5,999 bases of DNA, taken from Desulfobacula sp. (GTDB lineage Bacteria > Desulfobacterota > Desulfobacteria > Desulfobacterales > Desulfobacteraceae). The DNA lies in NCBI GenBank assembly GCA_011390085.1, contig JAABTB010000037.1, forward strand, positions 1 to 5,999, written 5' to 3'. A program made the position numbers and the translations under genes. The notes beneath the pieces are model-generated. The model was not told where the DNA came from. It made no database searches and saw only the letters and a program-made list of their open reading frames with translations. Of the stretch, positions 1 to 5,741 are shown one piece after another. Position 1 is the stretch's first letter, and every line of letters starts with the position of its first letter.

Positions 1-437
1 CCGCCTTACCGGCGTTGATCCGGGCCAAAGGCATCATCATTGTGAATGAATCCATTGCCGGGGTGGCCCCTCTGCTGGGCAGGACCGGATACAGTGCCAG
101 CAAGCACGCCCTTCACGGGATGTTCACCTCGCTTCGGTGTGAGCTGCGCCACAAGGGGGTCCATGTCATGATCGTCTGCCCCGGTTTTATCCGGACCAAC
201 CTTCAGACCCGGGCCCTGGGATGTGACGGCAGGCTTGCCGCCCATGAACAGACCCGAGTGGGGACTGAGGATACTCCCGAGAATGTGGCAAAACAGATTT
301 TAGAAGGGATCGAAAAAAAGAAAACCATGCTGGTTCTCACCTTTATGGGGAAACTGGGATACCTTGTTTCAAGGCTTTCTCCGGGTCTCTATGAGCAGTT
401 GATGACCGGCCGGTTTAAAAAAGAATTAGATGAATAA
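1..437 (+). CDS. Short-chain dehydrogenase/reductase, C-terminal part (5' end outside window)
   Basis: The frame is open from the left edge, and the missing N-terminal half would carry the Rossmann nucleotide-binding motif. The visible part has the SDR catalytic arrangement: a Ser codon at 51-53 in NESIAG, exactly 13 residues before the Tyr of YSASK (90-104), then CPGFIRTN around 177-200, the usual post-catalytic PG...T element. Such enzymes are cytoplasmic NAD(P)-dependent oxidoreductases of alcohols and carbonyls. The extended, hydrophobic and basic C-terminus (GKLGYLVSRLSPGLYEQL) resembles DHRS7-like SDRs more than classical 250-residue ones. The substrate cannot be read from this fragment. 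Its stop lies 14 bases before xsc, so a role in making or reducing sulfoacetaldehyde (as for the isethionate-forming SDR IsfD) is possible, but that is inference from position only. The SDR family is certain; the specific function is unknown. Confidence 0.9.
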   Translation, partial: ALPALIRAKGIIIVNESIAGVAPLLGRTGYSASKHALHGMFTSLRCELRHKGVHVMIVCPGFIRTNLQTRALGCDGRLAAHEQTRVGTEDTPENVAKQILEGIEKKKTMLVLTFMGKLGYLVSRLSPGLYEQLMTGRFKKELDE

Positions 438-443
438 GAGGAG
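436..443 (+). promoter_or_regulatory. Shine-Dalgarno of xsc, overlapping the SDR stop codon
   Basis: AAGAGGAG starts inside the SDR stop codon TAA (435-437) and sits 8 bases before the xsc ATG. Ribosomes ending the SDR would be placed on this site, so the two genes are probably co-transcribed and translationally coupled. Confidence 0.8.
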
Positions 444-451
444 CAAAAAAT

Positions 452-2179
452 ATGACAAAACAGAAAATGACACCCAGTGAAGCCCTAGTGGAAACCCTGG
501 TGGCGGAAGGGGTTCAAAATGTATTCGGGATCGTCGGATCAGCCTATATGGATGCCCTGGATCTTTTCCCGGCGGCAGGCATCCGGTTTATTCCCGTGGC
601 CCATGAACAGGCGGCCTGCCATGCAGCGGACGGCCTTGCCCGGGTGACGGGCAAACCCCAGGTCTGTATTGCCCAGAACGGTCCGGGGGCTGCCAATTTT
701 GTTTCCGCCATGACGGCTGCCTATTGGGCACATTCCCCGGTGGTGGCCATCGCCCCTGAAACAGGGTCCATGGGAATCGGTACCGGCGGGTTCCAGGAGA
801 TTGATCAAATGGCCATGTTTGAAAAACAGACCGTTTACCAGGTCCGGGTCAACCGGCCCGAAAGAATGGCTGAACTGAGCCGGCAGTGTTTTTACCGGGC
901 CAAACTGGAAAACGGCCCCACACATTTAAATATCCCCCGGGATTATTTTTACGGCATCTGCGAGGACGAGATCTATCCCACCATGGTTTTATCCAGGGGG
1001 ATCGGATCACGTCAGGCCCTTGAAGCCGCGGCAAAGCTTCTGGTGGGCGCCAAATACCCGGTGATCCTGTCCGGCGGCGGGGTATCCCAGGCCGACGCTT
1101 TAAAGGAAGTCACGGCCCTGGCCGAATACCTGACTGCACCCGTGGTCAATTCCTATCTGCATAATGATACCTTTCCCGGTGATCATCCGCTCTCCTGCGG
1201 CCCCATCGGGTATTGCGGCTCCAAGGCCGCCATGAGAACCATTGCCAAAGCCGATGTGGTCCTGGCCCTGGGTTCCCGGCTCGGGCCCTTTGGGACCCTT
1301 CCCCAATACGATATGGAATACTGGCCCAAAACAGCAAAGATTATCCAGGTGGATGCCAATGCAAAGGTCCTGGGCTTGTCAAAGCGGGTGGATGTGGCCA
1401 GTATTGCCGATGCCAAAGAATATGCAGACGAGCTTCTCAGAATCATCCAAACCTTGAAGCCGGGTATGAAATCGGATGCAGACCGGCTGGCCGATGTCGA
1501 AAAAGAAAAAGGCATCTGGAACAAGGAACTGGACACCTGGTCGGCCTCAACCAATAAGCTCATGCACCCGAGACGGTTTTTGCAGGAACTGACAAAGGCC
1601 ATGCCCAAAGGCTCCATTGTGGCCACCGATATCGGCAACAATTCCTCCATGTGTAATGCCTATCTGAAATTCACCGGTATCCGTCAGCATATCTCGGCCC
1701 TTTCCTGGGGAAACTGCGGGTTTGCCTATGGAGCGGCCCTGGGCGCTAAAATTGGCTGCCCGGACAAGGCTGTTTTTGCCTTCCAGGGGGATGGCGCCTA
1801 TGGGATCAGCGGAATTGCCGAAGTCATGACGGCTGTCCGGGAAAACATTCCTGTGATTGCCATTGTGGCCAATAATTTTGAATGGGGAGCTGAAAAGAAA
1901 AACCAGATTGATTATTACAACAACCGGTTTGTGGGGGCCAACCTGCTTTCAAACCCGGATTATGCAAAGCTTGCCGAAGATATGGGCGCAAAAGGCTACC
2001 GGGTTGAAGACTACCGGGAAGTCGGGGATGTGGTCAGGGATGCCGTGGCCTCGGGCCGTCCCTGCGTGATCAATGCCATTATCCAGGGCGGGGAAGAAGT
2101 CCTGGCCGAACCTTTCCGGCGGGATGCCTTGAAAATGCCGGTCCGGTATCTTGAAAAATACAGCCACCTGAACGCATAA
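452..2179 (+). CDS. xsc: Sulfoacetaldehyde acetyltransferase (Xsc), thiamine-diphosphate enzyme
   Basis: Xsc converts sulfoacetaldehyde plus phosphate to acetyl phosphate and sulfite in the cytoplasm, the desulfonation step of taurine and isethionate catabolism. The 575-residue protein has the three ThDP-enzyme domains: N-terminal Pyr domain (about 8-175) with the cofactor-activating Glu52 in HEQ, central domain (about 195-330), and C-terminal PP domain with GDG at 446-448 and NN at 474-475, a 25-residue gap fitting the ThDP/Mg motif. Stretches typical of Xsc rather than acetolactate synthase are GSAYMDALDLFPAAGIRF near residue 29, LNIPRDYFYG, GAEKKNQ, and EPFRRDALKMPVR at 553-565. The start is firm: AAGAGGAG at 436-443 lies 8 bases before ATG and overlaps the SDR stop. 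The protein is somewhat shorter than the roughly 590 residues usual for the family, apparently from a missing insert before MHPRR. The pta gene often found beside xsc is not downstream. Confidence 0.93.
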   Translation: MTKQKMTPSEALVETLVAEGVQNVFGIVGSAYMDALDLFPAAGIRFIPVAHEQAACHAADGLARVTGKPQVCIAQNGPGAANFVSAMTAAYWAHSPVVAIAPETGSMGIGTGGFQEIDQMAMFEKQTVYQVRVNRPERMAELSRQCFYRAKLENGPTHLNIPRDYFYGICEDEIYPTMVLSRGIGSRQALEAAAKLLVGAKYPVILSGGGVSQADALKEVTALAEYLTAPVVNSYLHNDTFPGDHPLSCGPIGYCGSKAAMRTIAKADVVLALGSRLGPFGTLPQYDMEYWPKTAKIIQVDANAKVLGLSKRVDVASIADAKEYADELLRIIQTLKPGMKSDADRLADVEKEKGIWNKELDTWSASTNKLMHPRRFLQELTKAMPKGSIVATDIGNNSSMCNAYLKFTGIRQHISALSWGNCGFAYGAALGAKIGCPDKAVFAFQGDGAYGISGIAEVMTAVRENIPVIAIVANNFEWGAEKKNQIDYYNNRFVGANLLSNPDYAKLAEDMGAKGYRVEDYREVGDVVRDAVASGRPCVINAIIQGGEEVLAEPFRRDALKMPVRYLEKYSHLNA

Positions 2180-2183
2180 CCCT

Positions 2184-2228
2184 TTCAGGAACCAGGGAAG
2201 GCTTGAATCCTGATCCCTGGTTCCTGAA
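2184..2228. terminator. Perfect 15-bp dyad between convergent xsc and hydrolase genes
   Basis: TTCAGGAACCAGGGA (2184-2198) and TCCCTGGTTCCTGAA (2214-2228) are exact reverse complements around a 15-base loop. The dyad lies 4 bases after the xsc stop and 3 bases after the end of the minus-strand hydrolase gene. That position suits a bidirectional terminator serving both genes. Neither side carries a clear T-run, so it may work as a weak intrinsic terminator, with Rho, or as an mRNA 3'-end stabiliser. The structure is seen directly; the function is inferred. Confidence 0.65.
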
Positions 2229-2231
2229 CAT

Positions 2232-3194
2232 TCATCTTTCCACGCCAGCCCTGTTGAGAAAATCCACAGCCTGCTTTTCCGACCAGTAAAGGTTTTGCCG
2301 GTTAAAAGAGACAAACCCCACATGGCCTCCGGATTTGGGCATGAGAAGGCTGATATGCTTATTGGCCCGGGCCTCTTGAACAGGAAAGCAGGCTTCCGGT
2401 AAAAACGGGTCATTGCCGGCGTTGACGATGAGGGTGGGGATCCGGATATGGGGAAGATAGGGTTTGCTGGAGCATTTTTCCCAATAGTCTTCCGCGCTTT
2501 TAAACCCGTGGATGGGGGCTGTATACCGGTCGTCAAAGGCCTTGAAGTCCTTGATGTCGCCATAGCCTTTGTCGTCCATGAGGCCGGGCATGAGTTTCAT
2601 CTTGGCCTTGATCTTTTCATGGAGCAGGATCAGAAACCGTTTCATATAAAGCCTGTTCACAGGTTTTGCCAGAGCCTTTGCACTTTCTGTTAGATCACAG
2701 GGCACGGAAAACACCGCTGCTTTTTTGACCATGGGGTTCGGCGTCTCCCGTCCAAGATAAAGAAGAGTCAGGTTACCACCGAGGCTGAACCCGATCAAGG
2801 CAATTTCCTTATAAGGGCGTTTGCCCCCTGCATGGTCAATGACCCGGGAAAGATCATCGGTGACGCCGTTGTGATAGGATCTCAGCAGGCGGTTGGGCTC
2901 CCCGCTGCAGGAGCGGTAATTCCATGCCAGGGCATCCCAGCCACCGTCATTGACGGCTTTGACCATACCCTTGACATAGGCCCTGCGGCTATCTCCTTCA
3001 AGGCCGTGGGAGATGACGGCCAGGCGGTCATGACCCTTGACGGACCAGTCAAGGTCCAGAAAATCCGTATCAACGGTGGCAATTCTTTCTCGTTCATACA
3101 GGATGCCCTCCACTTTCCGGAAAAGCACAGGAAATATGGTCTGGACATGGCCGTTTCCAAAAAGAAAAGGCGGGGCATAGAGGTTTTCAGGCAC
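2232..3194 (-). CDS. YheT-family alpha/beta hydrolase
   Basis: The 320-residue cytoplasmic protein matches the YheT (COG0429) group of serine hydrolases in length and motif order: GNGHVQTIFP near residue 13, the oxyanion-side HGLEG at 63-67, the family hallmark NYRSCSGE at 92-99, nucleophile elbow GFSLGGN with Ser137, acid Asp262 in NAGNDPFLP, and His291 in GGHVGF. The Ser137-Asp262-His291 triad is therefore complete. Members act as carboxylesterases or lipases in some assays, but the natural substrate is not established. The GTG start is preferred because AAGGAG lies 5 bases upstream and an in-frame TAA stands only a few codons before it, leaving no longer option. An out-of-frame ATG overlaps the GTG and would give a shadow protein. 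The gene is convergent with xsc and divergent from the YchF-like gene, so it is probably monocistronic and functionally unrelated to both. Confidence 0.9.
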   Translation of the reverse strand: MPENLYAPPFLFGNGHVQTIFPVLFRKVEGILYERERIATVDTDFLDLDWSVKGHDRLAVISHGLEGDSRRAYVKGMVKAVNDGGWDALAWNYRSCSGEPNRLLRSYHNGVTDDLSRVIDHAGGKRPYKEIALIGFSLGGNLTLLYLGRETPNPMVKKAAVFSVPCDLTESAKALAKPVNRLYMKRFLILLHEKIKAKMKLMPGLMDDKGYGDIKDFKAFDDRYTAPIHGFKSAEDYWEKCSSKPYLPHIRIPTLIVNAGNDPFLPEACFPVQEARANKHISLLMPKSGGHVGFVSFNRQNLYWSEKQAVDFLNRAGVER

Positions 3195-3199
3195 ATCGA

Positions 3200-3205
3200 C
3201 TCCTT
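3200..3205 (-). promoter_or_regulatory. Shine-Dalgarno deciding the GTG start of the YheT-type hydrolase
   Basis: On the minus strand this reads AAGGAG, five bases before GTG (3194-3192). An ATG overlapping the GTG by two bases (3196-3194) is closer than ideal and lies in a frame without the hydrolase motifs, so GTG is the functional start. Confidence 0.7.
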
Positions 3206-3232
3206 ATTTCTGCTGTTTAATTCATCATAAAT

Positions 3233-3261
3233 CTGATATATGATTTTCCGTGTGATGTAAA
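3233..3261 (-). promoter_or_regulatory. Candidate promoter of the YheT-type hydrolase gene
   Basis: On the minus strand TTTACA (3261-3256) resembles a -35 box and lies 17 bases before TATCAG (3238-3233), a 4/6 match to the -10 box. An alternative -10, TATATC, would leave a 15-base spacer. The same AT-rich gap must also hold the promoter of the divergent YchF-like gene. The best plus-strand -10 there is TATGAT at 3239-3244, but no good -35 is seen for it. Confidence 0.35.
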
Positions 3262-3292
3262 ATTTTATTAAACAAAAGGATATGACGGAAAT

Positions 3293-4363
3293 ATGAAGGT
3301 AGGAATTATCGGTCTGCCCCAGACAGGCAAAAAAATGTTGTTTCAGATCTTGACGGGAAATGAGGTCAAAGATGCCTCCAAATCATCCAAACCCTTGCCC
3401 GGTGCAGCAGATATCATTGATTCAAGGTTTGATACACTGGTAGACCTCTATGAGCCCAAAAAAAATGTCAGGGCCAGGATTGATCTGGTGCTCCTGCCCC
3501 GGATGGAGGCGGAAACCATCTCAAAGGGAGACATTTTCAAGGATATCGCCGATATGGATGCCGTCTGCCATGTGGTCCGGGCCTTTGAAGATGAAGCCAT
3601 TTACCATGCCGGGGGGTCTGTGGACGCTTTGCGGGATTTTGACATGGTCAATTCCGAGCTGATTCTCCACGACCAGATATTTGCCGAAAAACGGATCGAA
3701 CGGCTTTCCGCCATGGTGAAAAAGATAAAGGATGAAGATCAGCAGAAAGAACTGGTTCTGATGAACAAATTAAAGGATTTTCTGGAGTCTGAAAAGCCTT
3801 TGAGGATGATTGAGCTGAGCGAAGATGAAGAAAAGATGATCAGAAGCTATCCCTTTATCACCCGGAAAAAACTGGTCATTGCCGTGAATGTGTCGGAGCA
3901 TGATCTCGCCAATGACGGTGTCCTGTCAGCCTTTCGAGAACGATGTGAAGGCCTGATGATAGAGGTCATGCTGGTCTCGGCCAAGGTGGAAGCGGAGATT
4001 GCCCTTCTGGATACAAAAGAGGAAAAAGAAGAATTCCTGAAGGATCTCGGCATACAGGAAACCGCCCTTGAAAGCCTGACCAAACTCTGCCTGAAATCTT
4101 TGAACCTGATTTCATTTTTTACGGTGGGAAAGGATGAGGTCCGCCAGTGGTTGCTCCGGAAGGGTTCGAAAGCGCCCAAAGCGGCAGGCGTGATCCATTC
4201 CGATCTTGAACGGGGCTTTATCCGGGCCGAGGTGTTCAAATACGACGAACTCATGGAAAAAGGCAGTGAAGCAGAGCTGAAAAAACTCGGCAAAATTTAT
4301 GTTGAAGGCAAAGACTATGTGGTGGAAGACGGGGATATCCTGAATATCCGGTTTTCCGTCTGA
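3293..4363 (+). CDS. YchF/OLA1-like protein with degenerate nucleotide-binding motifs and a C-terminal DUF933/TGS-like domain
   Basis: The 356-residue protein follows YchF, the Obg-family ATPase linked to ribosomes and stress, over its whole length. The P-loop region reads GLPQTGKKMLF (7-17) where YchF has GLPNVGKSTLF, so the Mg-coordinating Ser/Thr after the Lys is a Lys. The G3 motif (DIAG in YchF) is replaced by DLVL around 64-67, and the following glycine-rich segment is shortened to SKGDIF. By contrast HVVRAFEDE (93-101) and the G4-like NVSE (199-202) are kept. The C-terminal domain is well preserved: FFTVGKDEVRQWLL, AAGVIHSDLERGFIRAE, and YVVEDGDILNIRF at the end. This looks like a divergent paralogue that may bind nucleotide weakly or not at all while keeping the C-terminal interaction surface. 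Role unknown. The start lies 12 bases after AAAGGA, a rather long spacing, and codon use is like its neighbours. Confidence 0.85.
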   Translation: MKVGIIGLPQTGKKMLFQILTGNEVKDASKSSKPLPGAADIIDSRFDTLVDLYEPKKNVRARIDLVLLPRMEAETISKGDIFKDIADMDAVCHVVRAFEDEAIYHAGGSVDALRDFDMVNSELILHDQIFAEKRIERLSAMVKKIKDEDQQKELVLMNKLKDFLESEKPLRMIELSEDEEKMIRSYPFITRKKLVIAVNVSEHDLANDGVLSAFRERCEGLMIEVMLVSAKVEAEIALLDTKEEKEEFLKDLGIQETALESLTKLCLKSLNLISFFTVGKDEVRQWLLRKGSKAPKAAGVIHSDLERGFIRAEVFKYDELMEKGSEAELKKLGKIYVEGKDYVVEDGDILNIRFSV

Positions 4364-4371
4364 TCGGAAAA
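4352..4371. other. Small inverted repeat over the YchF-like stop codon
   Basis: TTTTCCG (4352-4358) and CGGAAAA (4365-4371) form a 7-bp stem with a 6-base loop containing the TGA stop. It lies between convergent genes and could help end transcription, but the stem is AT-rich and no T-run follows, so it is a poor intrinsic terminator. Just beyond it TTTCCTGAC occurs twice (4378-4386 and 4388-4396) with a 10-base period. Confidence 0.35.
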
Positions 4372-4399
4372 TTGTGATTTCCTGACCTTTCCTGACGGT

Positions 4400-5302
4400 T
4401 TACCAGTCGCCGGAGGGACAGATGCCCGGTACGACCCCAAGTTTTATCTTTATGGCCGCCGCATCTTTCTTTGCCTCCTGAGCAGAGGAATAGCTGCCTG
4501 ACCGGACAAGATACCAGTCCCGGCCTTTTGAATCTTTCAGGATAAGGATATCGGCGTCAAATCCGTTCTCAATCATTTTTGTTTTCACCTTGTCCGCATT
4601 GGCTCGGTTTAGAAATGCGCCTGTCTGCAGTGAAAGTGTTGCACTGGAATTCTTATGAATGGCAGGATGGGTTTCCTTTTCTTTATTTTCTGCTTTAAGC
4701 AGAGTCAGTTTTTCTTTGGCATAGGTATTCTCCGGGTCGTTCTGAAATGCGTCTTTATAGGATTCAATCGCCTTTTCAATTTCTCCGGTCCGGGCCAGCA
4801 GATCCCCCCTGTAGCAGAGGGCCCAGTAAAAATCAGGGTTCAGATCCAGTGCTTTGTCAAGCGCATCAAGGGCATCCTTCTCGCGTTGAAGTTCGACAAG
4901 GCAAAGAGCCCGGTTGAAATGGGCGATGAAATTTTCAGGGTTCATTTCTATTTCAATATCATGATTTTGAAGGGCCTTTTCATATTCTTTCTTATAATAC
5001 CAGGCAACCCCAAGGTTGCTGTAGAGGCCTTTTAATTCGGGAAACAATTCCCTTGCCTTTTCAAAATCCGAAATGGCCGGATCGAATTTTTCCTGTTTCA
5101 TATAGCAGACACCCCGGTTTTTATAGGCATCGGGATTGCCGGGAGCGATTTCAATGAGGCGTGAAAATTTGTCAATCGCTTCCTGATACTGGCCTTGCTT
5201 GAAAAGAAGGACACCATTCTCAAAGAGTTCTTTTTCCGTTTCAGCAAAACAAAAACCATGACAGAATACCGATAATAAAACCAAAATGATGATTTTTTTC
5301 AA
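4400..5302 (-). CDS. Exported tetratricopeptide-repeat protein with C-terminal SPOR domain
   Basis: From the TTG at 5302 the protein has 300 residues. Residues 1-20 form a signal peptide: two lysines, a hydrophobic core (IIILVLLSVF), then a likely cut after Ala20. No lipobox is seen. Five TPRs of exactly 34 residues run from about 24 to 193, each with the usual G/A and P positions, ending IAPGNP, LFPELK, MNPENF, LNPDFY and NDPENT. A charged linker (about 194-218) leads to a SPOR-type domain (about 222-293; SLQTGAFLNRANADKVKTKM, then DWYLVRSGSYSSAQEA). SPOR domains bind peptidoglycan with denuded glycans, and TPRs are protein-docking scaffolds, so a periplasmic role in cell-wall or envelope assembly is likely. 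The frame runs upstream to 5407, but that part crosses the promoter and lacks a ribosome site. GGGAG lies 7 bases before the TTG. Confidence 0.88.
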   Translation of the reverse strand: MKKIIILVLLSVFCHGFCFAETEKELFENGVLLFKQGQYQEAIDKFSRLIEIAPGNPDAYKNRGVCYMKQEKFDPAISDFEKARELFPELKGLYSNLGVAWYYKKEYEKALQNHDIEIEMNPENFIAHFNRALCLVELQREKDALDALDKALDLNPDFYWALCYRGDLLARTGEIEKAIESYKDAFQNDPENTYAKEKLTLLKAENKEKETHPAIHKNSSATLSLQTGAFLNRANADKVKTKMIENGFDADILILKDSKGRDWYLVRSGSYSSAQEAKKDAAAIKIKLGVVPGICPSGDW

Positions 5303-5309
5303 GCAAGGT

Positions 5310-5314
5310 CTCCC
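5310..5314 (-). promoter_or_regulatory. Shine-Dalgarno fixing the TTG start of the TPR-SPOR gene
   Basis: On the minus strand GGGAG (5314-5310) is followed by 7 bases and then TTG (5302-5300). Starting here puts a lysine-lysine signal peptide exactly at the N-terminus, whereas any earlier start would bury it behind up to 35 residues encoded by promoter and leader DNA. Confidence 0.7.
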
Positions 5315-5326
5315 ATTTTCCTTGTC

Positions 5327-5353
5327 CCGGCAAGTCCGGTAAGAATTTGCCGG
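5327..5353 (-). promoter_or_regulatory. Leader hairpin in the 5' UTR of the TPR-SPOR gene
   Basis: CCGGCAA (5327-5333) and TTGCCGG (5347-5353) form a perfect 7-bp GC-rich stem with a 13-base loop, which contains a third CCGG. In the minus-strand mRNA it would lie in the leader, ending 12 bases before the Shine-Dalgarno. It could affect translation or message stability. It does not match a riboswitch class that I can recognise. Confidence 0.45.
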
Positions 5354-5378
5354 TGCGAACATAAATTTATGGCCCACA

Positions 5379-5407
5379 AATATACAATTTGTGTTAGTGA
5401 TTGGCAA
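5379..5407 (-). promoter_or_regulatory. Sigma-70-type promoter of the TPR-SPOR gene
   Basis: On the minus strand TTGCCA (5407-5402) and TATATT (5384-5379) each match consensus at 5 of 6 positions and are separated by 17 bases. Transcription would begin near 5372, giving a leader of about 70 bases. Two symmetrical sequences overlap: CACAAAT/ATTTGTG (5375-5381 and 5387-5393) around the -10 box, and the 12-base palindrome CATAAATTTATG (5360-5371) at the predicted start. Both are possible operators. Confidence 0.65.
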
Positions 5408-5682
5408 CCCATATTGAAATCATTTGTTTGTGATTCCATGGATAAAGGATTTCGTAGGAAATCAGAACTGCCGAATGATTGGGTGAAAATGAAAAACGAT
5501 ATATTCAGAAATTGGTTTAACCAGTATGTGGGCGGGTTCACGGCTATGTGGCGTCGATCTGCCGGACCCTTCCTCCCTCTGACAAGCTGATACGGATCGA
5601 ACAGGCTGTAGCGGCCTGGTTTGAGAAAAAAATCAGGTGTAAGGTGGATTGTTGAAAGGCACAGCCAAGAAATCAGGAATTC

Positions 5683-5711
5683 TTGACATCTGTTCCTTTC
5701 ATGTGCAGAAT
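5683..5711 (+). promoter_or_regulatory. Strong sigma-70-type promoter upstream of a 25-codon ORF
   Basis: TTGACA (5683-5688) is a perfect -35 box. After a 17-base spacer comes CAGAAT (5706-5711), a 4/6 match to the -10 box. The predicted start is near 5718. The promoter lies almost entirely within the dyad at 5686-5728, an arrangement typical of repressor-controlled promoters. Confidence 0.55.
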
Positions 5712-5728
5712 AGGAACAAATCAGATGT
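5686..5728. promoter_or_regulatory. Two-part palindromic operator-like dyad over the 5683-5711 promoter
   Basis: ACATCTG (5686-5692) pairs with CAGATGT (5722-5728), and TGTTCCT (5691-5697) pairs with AGGAACA (5712-5718). Both 7-bp pairs are exact and nested, sharing two bases on the left arm, while the right arm carries about four extra bases. Together they enclose the -35 spacer, the -10 box and the predicted transcription start. A dimeric repressor bound here would block the promoter. The regulator is not visible in the window. Confidence 0.55.
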
Positions 5729-5741
5729 AAAGGGGAATATT

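Noticed and set aside
1183..1650. 155-codon open frame on the minus strand inside xsc
   Set aside because: It lies antisense to strongly conserved Xsc coding sequence, has low-complexity Ser-rich composition and no initiation signals. It is a shadow of GC-rich codon use.
1949..2563. 204-codon minus-strand frame spanning the xsc end and the hydrolase end
   Set aside because: It crosses the terminator dyad and two well-supported genes in other frames, and shows no motif.
5303..5372. Cyclic-di-GMP or related riboswitch in the TPR-SPOR leader
   Set aside because: The leader is too short and lacks the conserved GEMM core. Only a simple hairpin is visible.
5303..5407. N-terminal extension of the TPR-SPOR protein by 35 residues to a TTG at 5407
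   Set aside because: It contains the promoter boxes and leader hairpin, has no Shine-Dalgarno, and would put sequence in front of a clear signal peptide.
5299..5541. 80-codon minus-strand frame whose TGA overlaps the TTG start of the TPR-SPOR gene
   Set aside because: The overlap looks like coupling, but the frame crosses the TPR-SPOR promoter, starts at GTG without a ribosome site and has no recognisable features.
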